Positions 30,060 through 39,099 are shown, counted from the first letter of the stretch. The stretch: 64,000 bases of DNA from Tautonia marina (GCF_009177065.1 NZ_WEZF01000021.1:62001-126000); one strand, 5' to 3'. Notes: a model not told the origin generated them from the sequence alone. A program made the numbers and translations.

Positions 30060-30132
30060 CGATACGGTCCCCCCCTGGATCCGGAAGCCCCGGCGTGCTG
30101 AAGGCTTCAGGACCTTGAGGAGAGTCTCCCCG

Positions 30133-30900
30133 ATGTGCACGGAAGCGACGGTAGCCCGACGATCGGTCAGGGTGATCATCCTGGCCCTCTCTGGCCTCGT
30201 CCTGCCCCTGGCCGTTGGCTGTGGCAGTACCCGGATGACGAACACCGCGAGAACCGGGACCGAACAGCTCTTGCTGACCAATTCCTGGGACCAGGCGTTG
30301 CGGCAGGTCGACTTTCGCCCGTTGATCGGTGTGCCGGTCTTCCTCGACACCACCCACGTCGAGGCGGTCGATAAGGGATGGGTGACCTCCAGCCTTCGCC
30401 AGGCGTTGCTCTCGCAGGGGGTCTTGCTCCGCGAAACAAAAGAAGATGCGCAATGGGTGGTCGAGGCCCGAACCGGAGCCTACGGCACCGATGACTCACA
30501 GCTCCTCATCGGTGTGCCGCAAATGAACATCCCGATGACGATCCCGGGCATTCCGGCCGGAAGTGTGCCGGAAGTCCCCCTCATCAAGAAAAGCGATCAG
30601 CAGGCGGTCACAAAGCTTGCCCTGTTCGCTTACGACCGGGCCAGCGGGCAACTTGTTTGGAACTCGGGGACCGTGCTGGGGACCTCGGATGACAAGAACG
30701 TCCACATTGGTGGGCTCGGACCGTTCCAGTCCGGATCGCTTCGCGGCGGCACCGAATTCATTGGCATGACGATTCCCTTGACCGAGGAGGAGCGGGATCT
30801 CCCCCCTCAGGAACGCAGCGGAGGCGCCGTTCCGTTTACCGACCCGGCCATCCAGGTGCCCGTAGGTGTGCTCGACCGCGATGATTTTCTACCTCGATAA
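30133..30900 (+). CDS. Planctomycete lipoprotein, DUF6655-like
   Basis: A 255-residue protein with a lipoprotein signal (VIILALSGLVLPLAVGCGS). The following segment (MTNTARTGTEQLLLTNSWDQAL) and the later VLLRETKEDAQWVVEARTGAYGTD resemble a planctomycete lipoprotein family that I associate with DUF6655; this is from memory and unverified. The middle holds a Pro/Ile-rich stretch, VPQMNIPMTIPGIPAGSVPE. GAGGAGAG upstream supports the ATG at 30133. No catalytic motif is visible, and the function is unknown. It probably has its own promoter, since it lies beyond the large htrA hairpin. Confidence 0.78.
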   Translation: MCTEATVARRSVRVIILALSGLVLPLAVGCGSTRMTNTARTGTEQLLLTNSWDQALRQVDFRPLIGVPVFLDTTHVEAVDKGWVTSSLRQALLSQGVLLRETKEDAQWVVEARTGAYGTDDSQLLIGVPQMNIPMTIPGIPAGSVPEVPLIKKSDQQAVTKLALFAYDRASGQLVWNSGTVLGTSDDKNVHIGGLGPFQSGSLRGGTEFIGMTIPLTEEERDLPPQERSGGAVPFTDPAIQVPVGVLDRDDFLPR

Positions 30901-31193
30901 CCGGATCAGAAGACCCCGGCTCCACCCCATCGGCCGTTCTGGTTTTTGAATCGTCGCCAACCGAAAGCCGGGGCCTGTTCACGGAGACGGAGAGCCACCT
31001 CCGCTTCGTTCGGATGAGGAGCGCGAGCTGGCTCCGTGCGCGGTCTGCTGGTCCACGCTCCGGTCCTCCTGGAGCGGCACGACTCGACGCGAGACGGGGA
31101 ATCGGCCTATAACGATCGCGGGGGGAACCGTTGCGACCACCTCGGCCGACCTCCTCGTTCTGATGCCTCGACCCTCGCCAAGGACCGCCCCTC

Positions 31194-33659
31194 GTGATTG
31201 CCCTGCTGCTCCGGGCTCGACTCATCCTGTTTGCCGGCACAACCCTCGCGCTGGTCTTGCTTTGGCTCTTCGGCAAGGAGGTTAACTACGATCAGTCGAT
31301 CGAATCCTTCTTTGCCGCCGACGATCCGAACGTGGTCGCCTATCGCCAGGCGTCGTCTCAGTTCGGCAACGATCAGTTCGTCTTCATCGCCTATCACGAC
31401 CCTGACTTGCTGACTCCCGAGGGGATCGCTCGGGTCGCTGAGCTCTCCGGCGCGATTCAATCGGCCGAGATCGAGGGGGTGGTCTCGGTCCAGTCACTCG
31501 ATGCCATGCCCCTGTTCTGGCAGCTTGACGATGCACTGCTGGCGCTGGAAAAGATCCCCGAGAAAAAGCGCCTCTTTCTGCCGAGCCGGGCCGAGGTGCT
31601 CGATCTCATCAAGCAAGGAATCTCCGGAGAAGGGGGGGGCCAGTGGGCCACGCCGACGATCTCCGGCGCCCTGCGATCGACGGCCGATCAGCCCGATCGG
31701 CTGGCCGATCTGCGCGATCGGATCACCGCGCATCCGTTGCTCCTCGGGACGCTCGTGGACCGATCCGGCACCTACACCGCCCTGATGACCCGCCTGAAGT
31801 CGGCCGGAGAGCATGACGTCAAGATCACCGTCGAGGCACTCCGAACGATTGCCGACGACTTCGCCGAGCGGCACGACCTCGACCGAAAGCCGGCCGTCGT
31901 TGGGCCTCCGGTCTTGCTGGCCGACGGCTTCCGGGCGATCGAGATTGACGGCCAACGGCTGGCGACCGTCGGGATGCTGTTGATCGGTGCGGTGACCTTG
32001 ATCGCCACCCGGAGCCTCTGGTGGGCCCTTGTTCCCTTGATTGCCGGGTGGACGGTCTGGCTGGCAACCTCGACCCTTCTGGGCGTGCTCGATCTGAAGC
32101 TCTCGCTCTCCAGTGGACCGATGATCGCCCAGATCATCGTGCTGACGATGCCGGCCGCCAGCCACCTGGCCCTGCACTTCCGCGAAGATCTGCGCCGCAT
32201 GGCCGATCGCCGCGACGCCGCTCGGGAAACCTTGCAGATCGTCTCCGAACCGATCTTCTGGTGTGCCCTGACGACCACCATCGGCTACGGCGCCCTCGCC
32301 ACGAGCAACGTGATGCCGATTCGACAGTTCGGCACCGTGCTGGCCATCGCCACCGCGGCGGCGGCCTTGCTGACCTTGCTCATTTCTCCCGGAGCGATGA
32401 TCCCCCCGTTCCGGATCATGGAGATCCCGGTCCGATTCGGCTCGACCTCCCGGATCGCCGGGGCGATGAGCGGCTTGATCGCTCGGGTCTATCGACGCCC
32501 CGCGCCGATCGTTTTCGGCACCCTGATCGTCGTGACGCCCCTGGCCGCCGGGATGCCGTATCTGCAATACGAATCGAACTACATCAATGCTTTTCGATCC
32601 TCGACCCGAGTGGTCCAGGACTACCGCTTCATCGAGGAGCATCTGGGAGGGATCGGCCTTGCCGGCCTGATCGTTCCGACCGAGGGAGAGCTCACGCCGG
32701 AAACCCTCGACCGGATCCGGACCCTCGACCGCGCCGTGCTGGAGATCGCCCCGCCTCGCAACAGCGAAGGAATTGCCTACGTCACCTCGCTCGCCACGGT
32801 GCTCGATCCGGATGAACGCCTGGCGGAACTCGACCCCGATCGGGCCGCCTGGCTCCTCTCGACGAAGCTCGACCTGATCTCGGCCACGCCCCAGGCCGAG
32901 CTGCTCGGGAGCTTCTGGGACCCGGAAACCGGCTGGGCCCGCTCGATGGTCCGCCTCTCCGAGAGCCAGCCGGCCCCGGCCAAGATTTTCCTGTTCGACC
33001 AGGCCGAGGAACTTGCCCAGGATCGCTACGACGATCGGGCGTATCTAACCGGCCTCTCCCACCTCTTGACGCAAACCACCCGAGGAGTGATCGCAACCCA
33101 GTGGACAACCCTGGCCCTGGCGACCACTGGCATCCTGGTCATGCTCACGCTCGCCTTCCGGGGGCCGAAACTGGCCGTGCTGGCCATCTTACCGACCATG
33201 CTGGCGGTGGGTCTGGTGCTCGGGCTGATGGGATGGCTCGGCGTGAAACTCGACCTGGCCACGGCCCTGGTGGCGAGTGTCGCGCTGGGTTTGTCGATCG
33301 ACGACACCTTTCACTGTCTGCTCCAGTTCCGCAGAAGGAGACAGACCCAGTCGTTCGAAGACGCCCTGTTTACCAGCTACACCGTGACCGGGCCGGGAGT
33401 CTTGCTGTCGAGTCTTGCCGTGGCGCTCGGGTTCACAGTCCTCTGGTTTAGCGAGTTCGTGCCGTTCGCCACCTTCGGGTTGATGGTCGCCATCGCCACG
33501 GTCGGCAGCACGATCGGCAACATCATTCTGCTTCCCGCATGCTTGAGCCTGGCCCATCGGTGGCGCAACGAATCGGGTGCAGACGGCTTCGACGTTCTCA
33601 AACCCGAGGCCGAAAACATCACCCCTGCGCAACCGACTTCGTCACTCCACCGCCCCTGA
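31194..33659 (+). CDS. RND/MMPL-family membrane transporter
   Basis: An 821-residue protein with the RND layout: one N-terminal helix, a large extracytoplasmic loop (about 25-230), a block of helices, a second loop, and a final block of helices, about 12 in all. The signature ALGLSIDDTFHCLLQF in the second block matches the family motif around the proton-relay acidic residues of MMPL/SSD proteins. It starts with GTG. There is no adjacent membrane-fusion protein or TolC gene, so it is more like lipid/hopanoid-type exporters (HpnN/MmpL) than a drug efflux pump. The substrate is unknown. Confidence 0.88.
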   Translation: MIALLLRARLILFAGTTLALVLLWLFGKEVNYDQSIESFFAADDPNVVAYRQASSQFGNDQFVFIAYHDPDLLTPEGIARVAELSGAIQSAEIEGVVSVQSLDAMPLFWQLDDALLALEKIPEKKRLFLPSRAEVLDLIKQGISGEGGGQWATPTISGALRSTADQPDRLADLRDRITAHPLLLGTLVDRSGTYTALMTRLKSAGEHDVKITVEALRTIADDFAERHDLDRKPAVVGPPVLLADGFRAIEIDGQRLATVGMLLIGAVTLIATRSLWWALVPLIAGWTVWLATSTLLGVLDLKLSLSSGPMIAQIIVLTMPAASHLALHFREDLRRMADRRDAARETLQIVSEPIFWCALTTTIGYGALATSNVMPIRQFGTVLAIATAAAALLTLLISPGAMIPPFRIMEIPVRFGSTSRIAGAMSGLIARVYRRPAPIVFGTLIVVTPLAAGMPYLQYESNYINAFRSSTRVVQDYRFIEEHLGGIGLAGLIVPTEGELTPETLDRIRTLDRAVLEIAPPRNSEGIAYVTSLATVLDPDERLAELDPDRAAWLLSTKLDLISATPQAELLGSFWDPETGWARSMVRLSESQPAPAKIFLFDQAEELAQDRYDDRAYLTGLSHLLTQTTRGVIATQWTTLALATTGILVMLTLAFRGPKLAVLAILPTMLAVGLVLGLMGWLGVKLDLATALVASVALGLSIDDTFHCLLQFRRRRQTQSFEDALFTSYTVTGPGVLLSSLAVALGFTVLWFSEFVPFATFGLMVAIATVGSTIGNIILLPACLSLAHRWRNESGADGFDVLKPEAENITPAQPTSSLHRP

Positions 33660-33967
33660 GCCCGCCGCCGGCGAACGGCTCAAATCCCGAGCCGGATCAT
33701 CGCGCTGGTTCCGCATGAGACGGGGGCGGACACGACCCATCGACGCGTCCGTCCCTGGTCATGCCTTGTATTGCACATCTTGGCGGATTCTACTGGGAAC
33801 CGGCACGACGGGGAGCCGCCCAGAGGGTCGGGCGGAAAACCTCCCTGGATCTTTGGGTGAGGCCCGAGCCAGCGCATCGTTCGAGGCGATCGCATTCCGG
33901 AACGAGACATTCGCCTTGGAATCCGATCGGGTCGGGCCTCGTGCAACTCCTTCGTGAAAGGATCTCC
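33660..33967 (+). other. Intergenic region, 308 bases
   Basis: No gene is supported here. A short hairpin (CGGCTC 33676-33681 with GAGCCG 33689-33694) follows the transporter gene. A weak sigma-70-like promoter (TTGTAT 33766-33771, 17-base spacer, TCTACT 33789-33794) could serve the small lipoprotein gene. Confidence 0.35.
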
Positions 33968-34141
33968 ATGCGTTCGCTCTTCCGAACAGGCGCTCTGCTC
34001 GCCTCGATGCTTCCGCTCGGTGCAATTGTCGGGTGTGGCGGCGAGGCGCCAACCATCGAGAATGACACCCCTGCGCCGGTCGTCGAGCCCGGTCAGGTCG
34101 ATCCCGGCCCGCCGACCGCCGCCGAAGGCGGAGCCTATTAA
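33968..34141 (+). CDS. Small lipoprotein, 57 aa
   Basis: A short protein with a lipoprotein signal (RTGALLASMLPLGAIVGCGG) and a mature part of only about 34 residues, rich in Pro, Glu and Ala. AAAGGA lies eight bases upstream of the ATG. A clear intrinsic terminator lies about 220 bases downstream. Small lipoproteins of this kind are common in planctomycetes and have no assigned function. The in-frame upstream extension lacks a signal peptide and is not supported. Confidence 0.65.
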   Translation: MRSLFRTGALLASMLPLGAIVGCGGEAPTIENDTPAPVVEPGQVDPGPPTAAEGGAY

Positions 34142-34364
34142 GGTCCGCTCGACATCCTCTCCCCACTCACTGCCGCGAGCTGGGGTCCACGCCTGAGGAA
34201 TCGGAACACCGATCCTGTCGCCCAAACCTCCAGGCATTCTCCGTTCCGGGCGGATGGGCGCTGCATGGCCTCCCCATCCGCCCGTCCGGTTACATCTCTC
34301 GCTGAAATTGCCGGCTCAACCGGCGTTTGAACAAGATCCTGCTTTAGTTCCAACGGTTTTGTGC

Positions 34365-34388
34365 AGCCATTTTTGGCTTTTTCTTCTT
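34365..34388 (+). terminator. Rho-independent terminator
   Basis: AGCCA (34365-34369), loop TTTT, TGGCT (34374-34378), directly followed by TTTTCTTCTT. It probably ends the transcript of the small lipoprotein. The rest of 34142-34553 holds only the leader structures listed next. Confidence 0.7.
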
Positions 34389-34423
34389 GACCCGGTCGTC
34401 GGGTCGCATTCCAATCAATGAGG

Positions 34424-34494
34424 TCGATCACATTTCATCATCCTGATATTCTTTCAGGAGGTCGTGATCGATTTATGAATGGTTGTGCGCAACC
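34424..34494 (+). promoter_or_regulatory. Nested inverted repeats in the leader of the DUF1559 gene
   Basis: TCGATCAC (34424-34431) pairs with GTGATCGA (34464-34471) and encloses CCTGA/TCAGG. A second hairpin GGTTG-TGCG-CAACC (34481-34494) follows. They lie 60-130 bases ahead of the start codon and could be an operator or a leader RNA structure. Confidence 0.35.
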
Positions 34495-34553
34495 CTTCGC
34501 CAGAGGGGGCAGTCGAGGTTGCGCGCAGACCGAACCCGAGCCAGGGGGAATCG

Positions 34554-35582
34554 ATGCGACGAACCAATGTGCCTCGCGGCTTCACGCTGATCGAATTGCT
34601 GGTCGTCATCGCCATCATCGGTGTGCTCATCGCGCTGTTGCTGCCTGCTGTGCAGTCAGCCCGCGAAGCGGCTCGCCGAGCCCAGTGCGTGAACAATTTC
34701 AAGCAGATGGGCATCGCGCTACACAACTATCACGACACCATGGGCTCGTTCCCCATCGGGCGGATGGGGGTCGGGTACACCTACCCGCCGACCGTCACCG
34801 GGGTGCCCCAGCGACGGACCTGGGCGTTCAGCGTTCTGCCTTACATGGAACAGACGAATCTTTTTGGTGCGATCAACTTCGACCTGCCGTTTTACTTTGC
34901 CCAGAACACCACGGTCATCCGAACTCCCTTGTCGATGTTCCAGTGCCCGAGCGATTCGCCAAGCATCCAGGAACCCGACACCCCCTATCCGCGCGGCAAG
35001 GGGAACTTCGCCGCCAACTGGGGCAACACCCACTTCTGGCAAGACGAGCGACCAACCGAGCCGAACGGCCTGAACCCCTGGAACACCGGCCCGCTCGGAG
35101 TTCAGGGAATGCCGGTCGGCGCGGTCGACCTTCGCTTCACCGGTGCGCCCTTCATGGGCAACCGCGCGACCGGTTTGCGGAACTTCCGCGACGGCACGAG
35201 CAATACCATCCTCATCGGCGAGGTCATCATGGGGGCCAATGCCGCTGGTGGGGCCTACGACCACCGAGGCGACATCTTCAACGACGACCTGAATTGCACC
35301 ATGTTCAACACCTACACCCCCCCCAACTCCCAGATCCCCGACTGGATGGGCGGCGATGCCAACGGCCGACCTTGGTGCAGCTTCGGCTTGATCGGCGGGG
35401 TGCCCCCGTGCACAGGGGGCCAGCCATCCTTCAATGCAGCCCGGAGCCGGCATCCCGGTGGCGTCAACGTTCTGCTCGGAGATGGCAGTGTCCGGTTCGT
35501 CAAGAACACGGTCGATGTGATGACCTGGAGGGCGATCGGCAGCCCCGCCGGGGGTGAAGTGATCAGCGCCGACAACTTCTGA
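34554..35582 (+). CDS. DUF1559 domain protein with type IV pilin-like N-terminus
   Basis: A 342-residue protein of the large planctomycete DUF1559 family. The prepilin motif is clear: RGFTLIELLVVIAIIGVLIA, with the cleavage Gly and Glu+5, followed by LLPAVQSAREAARRAQC, which nearly all members share. The C-terminus has the characteristic HPGGVNVLLGDGSVRFV. These proteins are presumed to be pseudopilins of a type II secretion or pilus-like system and occur in dozens of copies per genome; their role is unknown. The ATG at 34554 has AGGGGGA upstream and puts the prepilin peptide at the N-terminus. Confidence 0.93.
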   Translation: MRRTNVPRGFTLIELLVVIAIIGVLIALLLPAVQSAREAARRAQCVNNFKQMGIALHNYHDTMGSFPIGRMGVGYTYPPTVTGVPQRRTWAFSVLPYMEQTNLFGAINFDLPFYFAQNTTVIRTPLSMFQCPSDSPSIQEPDTPYPRGKGNFAANWGNTHFWQDERPTEPNGLNPWNTGPLGVQGMPVGAVDLRFTGAPFMGNRATGLRNFRDGTSNTILIGEVIMGANAAGGAYDHRGDIFNDDLNCTMFNTYTPPNSQIPDWMGGDANGRPWCSFGLIGGVPPCTGGQPSFNAARSRHPGGVNVLLGDGSVRFVKNTVDVMTWRAIGSPAGGEVISADNF

Positions 35583-35812
35583 CCCAAAACCGGTGGCCTG
35601 CCCCCCTCCCGAACACCCTCCCCGTTCTCATCCAGGGCACCGGTTTCCCCATCCCGAAGAGACGTCGAGCCTTCGGGGGCGCTGGCTTCCAATCGCCCCC
35701 GATCGCCCGACTTCTCGGGCCGATCGACCTCGATAACCCGTTTGGTCTGCCAACCGCCTTGGTCAGGGACCGCTCGAGGGCGACGGATCAAATCGAGCGG
35801 ACGAGCGCAACG

Positions 35813-35837
35813 AAAAAACCCGCCAGAAGGCGGGTTT
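35813..35837 (-). terminator. Rho-independent terminator of tRNA-Asn
   Basis: On the minus strand CCCGCC-TTCT-GGCGGG is followed by TTTTTT. It lies 40 bases beyond the 3' end of the tRNA gene. I see nothing else coding in 35583-35812. Confidence 0.85.
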
Positions 35838-35876
35838 AGCGTGGAGCTACGATCTTGATCGATGGTTGGGGAAAAG

Positions 35877-35949
35877 CTCCCCGACAAGGACTCGAACCTT
35901 GAACCTAGCGGTTAACAGCCGCTCGCTCTACCGATTGAGCTATCGGGGA
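35877..35949 (-). tRNA. tRNA-Asn (anticodon GTT)
   Basis: A 73-base cloverleaf: acceptor stem TCCCCGA/TCGGGGA with discriminator G, D-arm AGCTCAATCGGTAGAGC, anticodon stem-loop GCGGCTGTTAACCGC with GTT, and T-arm with GTTCGAGTC. CCA is not encoded. A terminator follows on the same strand. Confidence 0.95.
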
Positions 35950-36099
35950 ATCGACAGGGGAAAGATACAGGATCGGGACGCGTGAATCAAGGGGGCAGTG
36001 CCAGGAGACGGTCAATCCGAGAGCCATGCGTCGACCGATCGCTTCCATCGTGGTCTACTTCGTCGAGACGAAGGACGATGGAAGCGATGCGAAAGCCAA

Positions 36100-36276
36100 T
36101 CAGCTGGAGAGGTTCTTTTCTTTCGAACCGCTCTTGCTGTGCTGTTCAACCGCCTTCTCCAGGAGACCGACGATCAGTGCGTTCAACGACGCCTTATCTT
36201 CCTTGGCCCAGCTCGCCAGTTGTTCGTGAAGGGCTGGAGGCATCCGAATTTGAAAATGAACGACTGTCTCTGGCAT
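36100..36276 (-). CDS. Ribbon-helix-helix DNA-binding protein, 58 aa
   Basis: A short gene whose protein has the ribbon-helix-helix pattern: a beta-strand VVHFQIRMP, helix 1 (PALHEQLASWAKEDKAS) and helix 2 (LNALIVGLLEKAVEQH), ending in a Ser/Lys-rich tail. This resembles Arc/MetJ-like repressors and antitoxins of the HicB/ParD/CopG class. GGAGG at 36283-36287, seven bases upstream, supports the ATG at 36276. No toxin gene is adjacent, so it may be a solitary repressor. Repeats at 36409-36452 upstream are candidate binding sites. Confidence 0.75.
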   Translation of the reverse strand: MPETVVHFQIRMPPALHEQLASWAKEDKASLNALIVGLLEKAVEQHSKSGSKEKNLSS

Positions 36277-36408
36277 CGATATGCCTCCTTGAATCAGGAA
36301 CCGGAAACGGAGGGAGGCTTAACTCAGGAACACGCTGAGAATTCCTCGGCATGGCCAGTTCGAATCGGCTGGCAACTGAGGCAAGCCAGGATGGGAGAAT
36401 GTCATCTA

Positions 36409-36452
36409 TTCTAACCTCTGATTTGCGTTCTCGCCTAGTATCTTCTAACCTC
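36409..36452. promoter_or_regulatory. Direct repeat, candidate operator
   Basis: TTCTAACCTC occurs at 36409-36418 and 36443-36452, 34 bases apart start to start (about three helical turns). Both copies continue with a near-identical (T)GATTT. They lie between the divergent ribbon-helix-helix and GbsR-type regulator genes. TTGCGT and TAACCT, 17 bases apart, overlap the second repeat and could be a weak promoter. Confidence 0.4.
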
Positions 36453-36608
36453 GATTTTCCCGATCGGTTGATGAGATCCGACGTTGTGTTCCTGGGTGCC
36501 CGCATCATGCCGCGCGAGGCACCGTGCCTGAATGAAGTCATTGAGTCGTTGAGCTCTTTCGGGCATTTCGACTTCTGCCCCATCGCGATGACAGGACGGT
36601 GTTCAAGC

Positions 36609-37214
36609 ATGGCGGAGTCTTCCGAACCTCTCGCGTCAGACGATCCGGATCTCCCCCGGGAGACCCCGGCCGAGGCGGCGGTCATCCGCCAGTTCGTCGA
36701 GCACTGGGGGATGATGGCACGCTCCTGGGGCATCAATCCCACGATGGGAGAACTGTTCGCGCTGCTCTACATTACCGGAACCGACTGGACGGCCGATGGG
36801 CTGCGACATCGGTTGAAGGTTTCGCGGGGAAACGTGAGCATGAACCTCCGCGAGTTGATCGCCTGGGGGGTTGTGCACAAGGTCCACCGCCAGGGGGAAC
36901 GACGCGAATACTTTCGGGCCGAGACGGATATCTGGACCCTCTTTCGCCGCATCCTGCTCGAACGCAAACGGCGAGAACTCGACCCGACCCTGGTCGTCCT
37001 CGATCGCGCTGTCGAGCAAATTTCCGGAGATCCCGAACTCGCCCCGCGCTACCTGAAGCGAATCGGTGCCCTCCGGCGCTTTTTCGCCCTCGTCCACGCG
37101 CTGGCGGCCCGGGTCGATGCCCTCGGTCCGGCAGAACTCGAAGACCTGGTCATGCTCCTGGAACATCACGACTCGGCGGATTCCGACCCTTCCGTGGCGG
37201 ATCCGTCCGCCTGA
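36609..37214 (+). CDS. GbsR/MarR-type transcriptional regulator
   Basis: A 201-residue regulator with the GbsR-type winged helix: GMMARSWGINPTMGELFALLY, then WTADGLRHRLKVSRGNVSMNLRELIAWGVV (recognition helix) and a wing HKVHRQGERREYFRAE. The C-terminal helical region (LLERKRRELDPTLVVLDRAV) would mediate dimerisation. GbsR in Bacillus represses osmoprotectant (choline/betaine) genes; the osmoprotectant transporter here is 28 kb away, so a link is only speculation. The start at 36609 is the best of several in-frame ATGs; 36588 is an alternative. Confidence 0.85.
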   Translation: MAESSEPLASDDPDLPRETPAEAAVIRQFVEHWGMMARSWGINPTMGELFALLYITGTDWTADGLRHRLKVSRGNVSMNLRELIAWGVVHKVHRQGERREYFRAETDIWTLFRRILLERKRRELDPTLVVLDRAVEQISGDPELAPRYLKRIGALRRFFALVHALAARVDALGPAELEDLVMLLEHHDSADSDPSVADPSA

Positions 37215-37332
37215 TCGGCTCGATCCACGACCTCGATCCCTCCCCGTAGCATTCGCCCTGATGGAGGGTTATGTCCGACGGTCCTCCCTCACCCCCGCAA
37301 ACCGTCGAAAGAAATTCTCTGAAAATCGAACT

Positions 37333-37495
37333 GACACCCTTTTCAGACGCAATTGAACGTCTAAAACGAAGTCATGCCCGAAAGGGGCGACACGAACCAG
37401 CGAGCGAACGGTTCCCGTCAGGTCGCTTGCACGTTTTGGGCGGAAGGTGTGAGCAACTCACCTCGGGGGTGAGGACTTGTCGGGACCGTAACGAT
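37333..37495 (+). ncRNA. Candidate structured RNA (unassigned)
   Basis: Within a 672-base gap (37215-37886), several nested stems occur ahead of a strong terminator. CTAAAACG (37370 region) pairs with CGTTTTGG (near 37432). GCCC-GAAAG-GGGC is a small hairpin. GAACC/GGTTC is a hairpin whose loop contains AGCGA, complementary to TCGCT shortly downstream (a possible pseudoknot). GTGAG-CAA-CTCAC is a further stem. No known RNA family was recognised. It could be an independent small RNA or the 3' UTR of the regulator gene. The remaining part, 37545-37886, shows nothing clear except a CATAAT -10-like box at 37652-37657. Confidence 0.35.
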
Positions 37496-37544
37496 CCGGG
37501 GGGCTCGGCTGCGTGAGATCACGCACCAGCCCCCCGGTTTTTTT
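37496..37544 (+). terminator. Strong rho-independent terminator
   Basis: CCGGGGGGCT (37496-37505) pairs perfectly with AGCCCCCCGG (37528-37537). Inside, TGCGTG-AGAT-CACGCA forms a second stem. Seven T residues follow (37538-37544). Confidence 0.9.
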
Positions 37545-37886
37545 GTGGCATGAGCGGGTTTTTGAGGACGGTGACGGGGTCGCGTGCAGCGATCCCACGG
37601 TTCCTGGCGGGTTTAACTGGCAGAAGGCTCCGGGAGTGCATAAACTGGTGCCATAATGGCTCGACAGCCACGACCATCCCCGGACGAGCATCGTTCGTGC
37701 GTCATGCCATGCGTTCCTGATCGACCTGCGGGTCGACGACCTCGGAACGCGTACTGACGGGTTCTGGTAAAGAGGCATCCGTTTGCCTCAGCTCGAATCC
37801 GTGGGGATGCTTTTGTGTGGCGGTCGTCCTCCCGGCCGTTGAGGCCCGGAGCATTTCGCGTCGGAATTTCCTGGAGCCGAGCCGAG

Positions 37887-39038
37887 ATGAGTAGCGCGTC
37901 GGAGGACAACTTTTTCCCCGGTCTTGAAGGTGTGGTCTCCAACGAGACGGCCATTGCCGACATGCAAGGAACGGAAGGTCAGGGCGGCCTGGCCTACCGG
38001 GGATACGCGATCGAGGATCTCGCCGAGAAGGTTTCGTACGAAGAAGCGGCCTTCCTGCTGCTTCACGGCGACTTGCCAACCCAGTCGCAGCTCGACGAGT
38101 TCAACGGTCGGCTCCGGGCCTCCCGGTCGATTCCCGACTCGCTCGTCTCGCTGTTCCGAGCCGTGCCGAGCAACGTTCACCCGATGGACACCCTACGGAC
38201 GGGCGTCAGCGTTCTGGCCCACTACGATCAGGACGTGAACGCCGATCCCAAGGATCACGACGCCAACGTTCGCAAGGCCGAGCGGCTGATCGCCCAGATG
38301 GCCACCGCCGTGGCCGCCGCCGCTCGGATTGCCCGAGGTCAGGACCCGATCGCTCCTCGGGCCGACCTGAGCCACGCCGCCAACTTCCTCTACATGCTCA
38401 ACGGCAGCGAACCGAGCCCGGCCGAGACCGACGCGTTCGACCTCTCGCTGACGCTCTACGCCGAGCACGAGCTGAACGCCTCGACCTTCGCCGCCCGCGT
38501 GACCGCCTCGACCCTCTCCGACATTCACTCGGCAATTGTCTCGGCCGTCGGCACCCTGAAAGGTGCCCTGCACGGTGGGGCCAACGAGCGATCGTGGGAA
38601 GTGCTCGAACGGGTTGGCGCTCCCGATCACGCCGAGCAGTGGATCAAGGACGCCCTGGCCCGCAAGGAACGGATCATGGGCTTCGGCCACCGCGTCTACA
38701 AGACCGGCGACCCCCGCGCCGTGATCCTCAAACGGCACTGCCAGCTCGTCGCCAAGGAGATCGGCGATGATCGCTGGGAACGCACCGCCGAGCCGATCGA
38801 GCGCGCCGTGACCGAGCAAAAAGGCTTGCCCCCGAACGTCGACTGGCCCAGCGCTCGCCTGTACCACTACCTGAAGATCGAGGTGCCGATCTACACCCCC
38901 ATCTTCGCCATGGCTCGCGTCGCCGGCTGGGCCGCCCACGTCATTGAACAGCTCGACAGCAACCGCCTGATGCGTCCGAGGGCCCGCTACGTCGGCGCCC
39001 CGCAGCGATCGGTCAAGCCCATCACCGAGCGCGGTTGA
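37887..39038 (+). CDS. Citrate synthase
   Basis: A 383-residue type II-like short citrate synthase, condensing acetyl-CoA with oxaloacetate in the TCA cycle. Catalytic residues are visible: His229 (LHGGANE), His268 (GFGHRVYK) and Asp319 (NVDW). The C-terminus FAMARVAGWAAHVIEQL..NRLMRPRARYVG is typical of the CitZ/GltA class. The motif around the Asp reads NVDWPSARLY instead of the usual NVDFYSASVY, so a 2-methylcitrate synthase side activity is possible. The start at 37887 was chosen from family N-termini. It stands alone, facing the giant membrane protein gene, with a hairpin between them. Confidence 0.93.
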   Translation: MSSASEDNFFPGLEGVVSNETAIADMQGTEGQGGLAYRGYAIEDLAEKVSYEEAAFLLLHGDLPTQSQLDEFNGRLRASRSIPDSLVSLFRAVPSNVHPMDTLRTGVSVLAHYDQDVNADPKDHDANVRKAERLIAQMATAVAAAARIARGQDPIAPRADLSHAANFLYMLNGSEPSPAETDAFDLSLTLYAEHELNASTFAARVTASTLSDIHSAIVSAVGTLKGALHGGANERSWEVLERVGAPDHAEQWIKDALARKERIMGFGHRVYKTGDPRAVILKRHCQLVAKEIGDDRWERTAEPIERAVTEQKGLPPNVDWPSARLYHYLKIEVPIYTPIFAMARVAGWAAHVIEQLDSNRLMRPRARYVGAPQRSVKPITERG

Positions 39039-39063
39039 TTCGCACCGAACTGCTTTTGATCCG

Positions 39064-39099
39064 GATGTCTGGGGTCAGAATGACATGACCCCAGACATC
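39064..39099. terminator. Perfect 14-bp hairpin between convergent genes
   Basis: GATGTCTGGGGTCA (39064-39077) pairs perfectly with TGACCCCAGACATC (39086-39099), which also spans the stop codon of the minus-strand gene. It is probably a bidirectional terminator, though no T-run follows. Confidence 0.65.

Noticed and set aside
36609-37214. GbsR-type gene as the direct regulator of the osmoprotectant transporter
   Set aside because: The transporter is 28 kb away and no shared operator was found. The family link alone is insufficient.
37410-37470. Possible SRP (4.5S) RNA because of CAGG, GGAA and AGCA
   Set aside because: The spacing between these elements is far from the conserved SRP helix 8 arrangement.
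38800-38910. Apparent loss of the catalytic Asp of citrate synthase
   Set aside because: Initial alignment with EVPIYTP was wrong. The Asp is present earlier as NVDW (Asp319).
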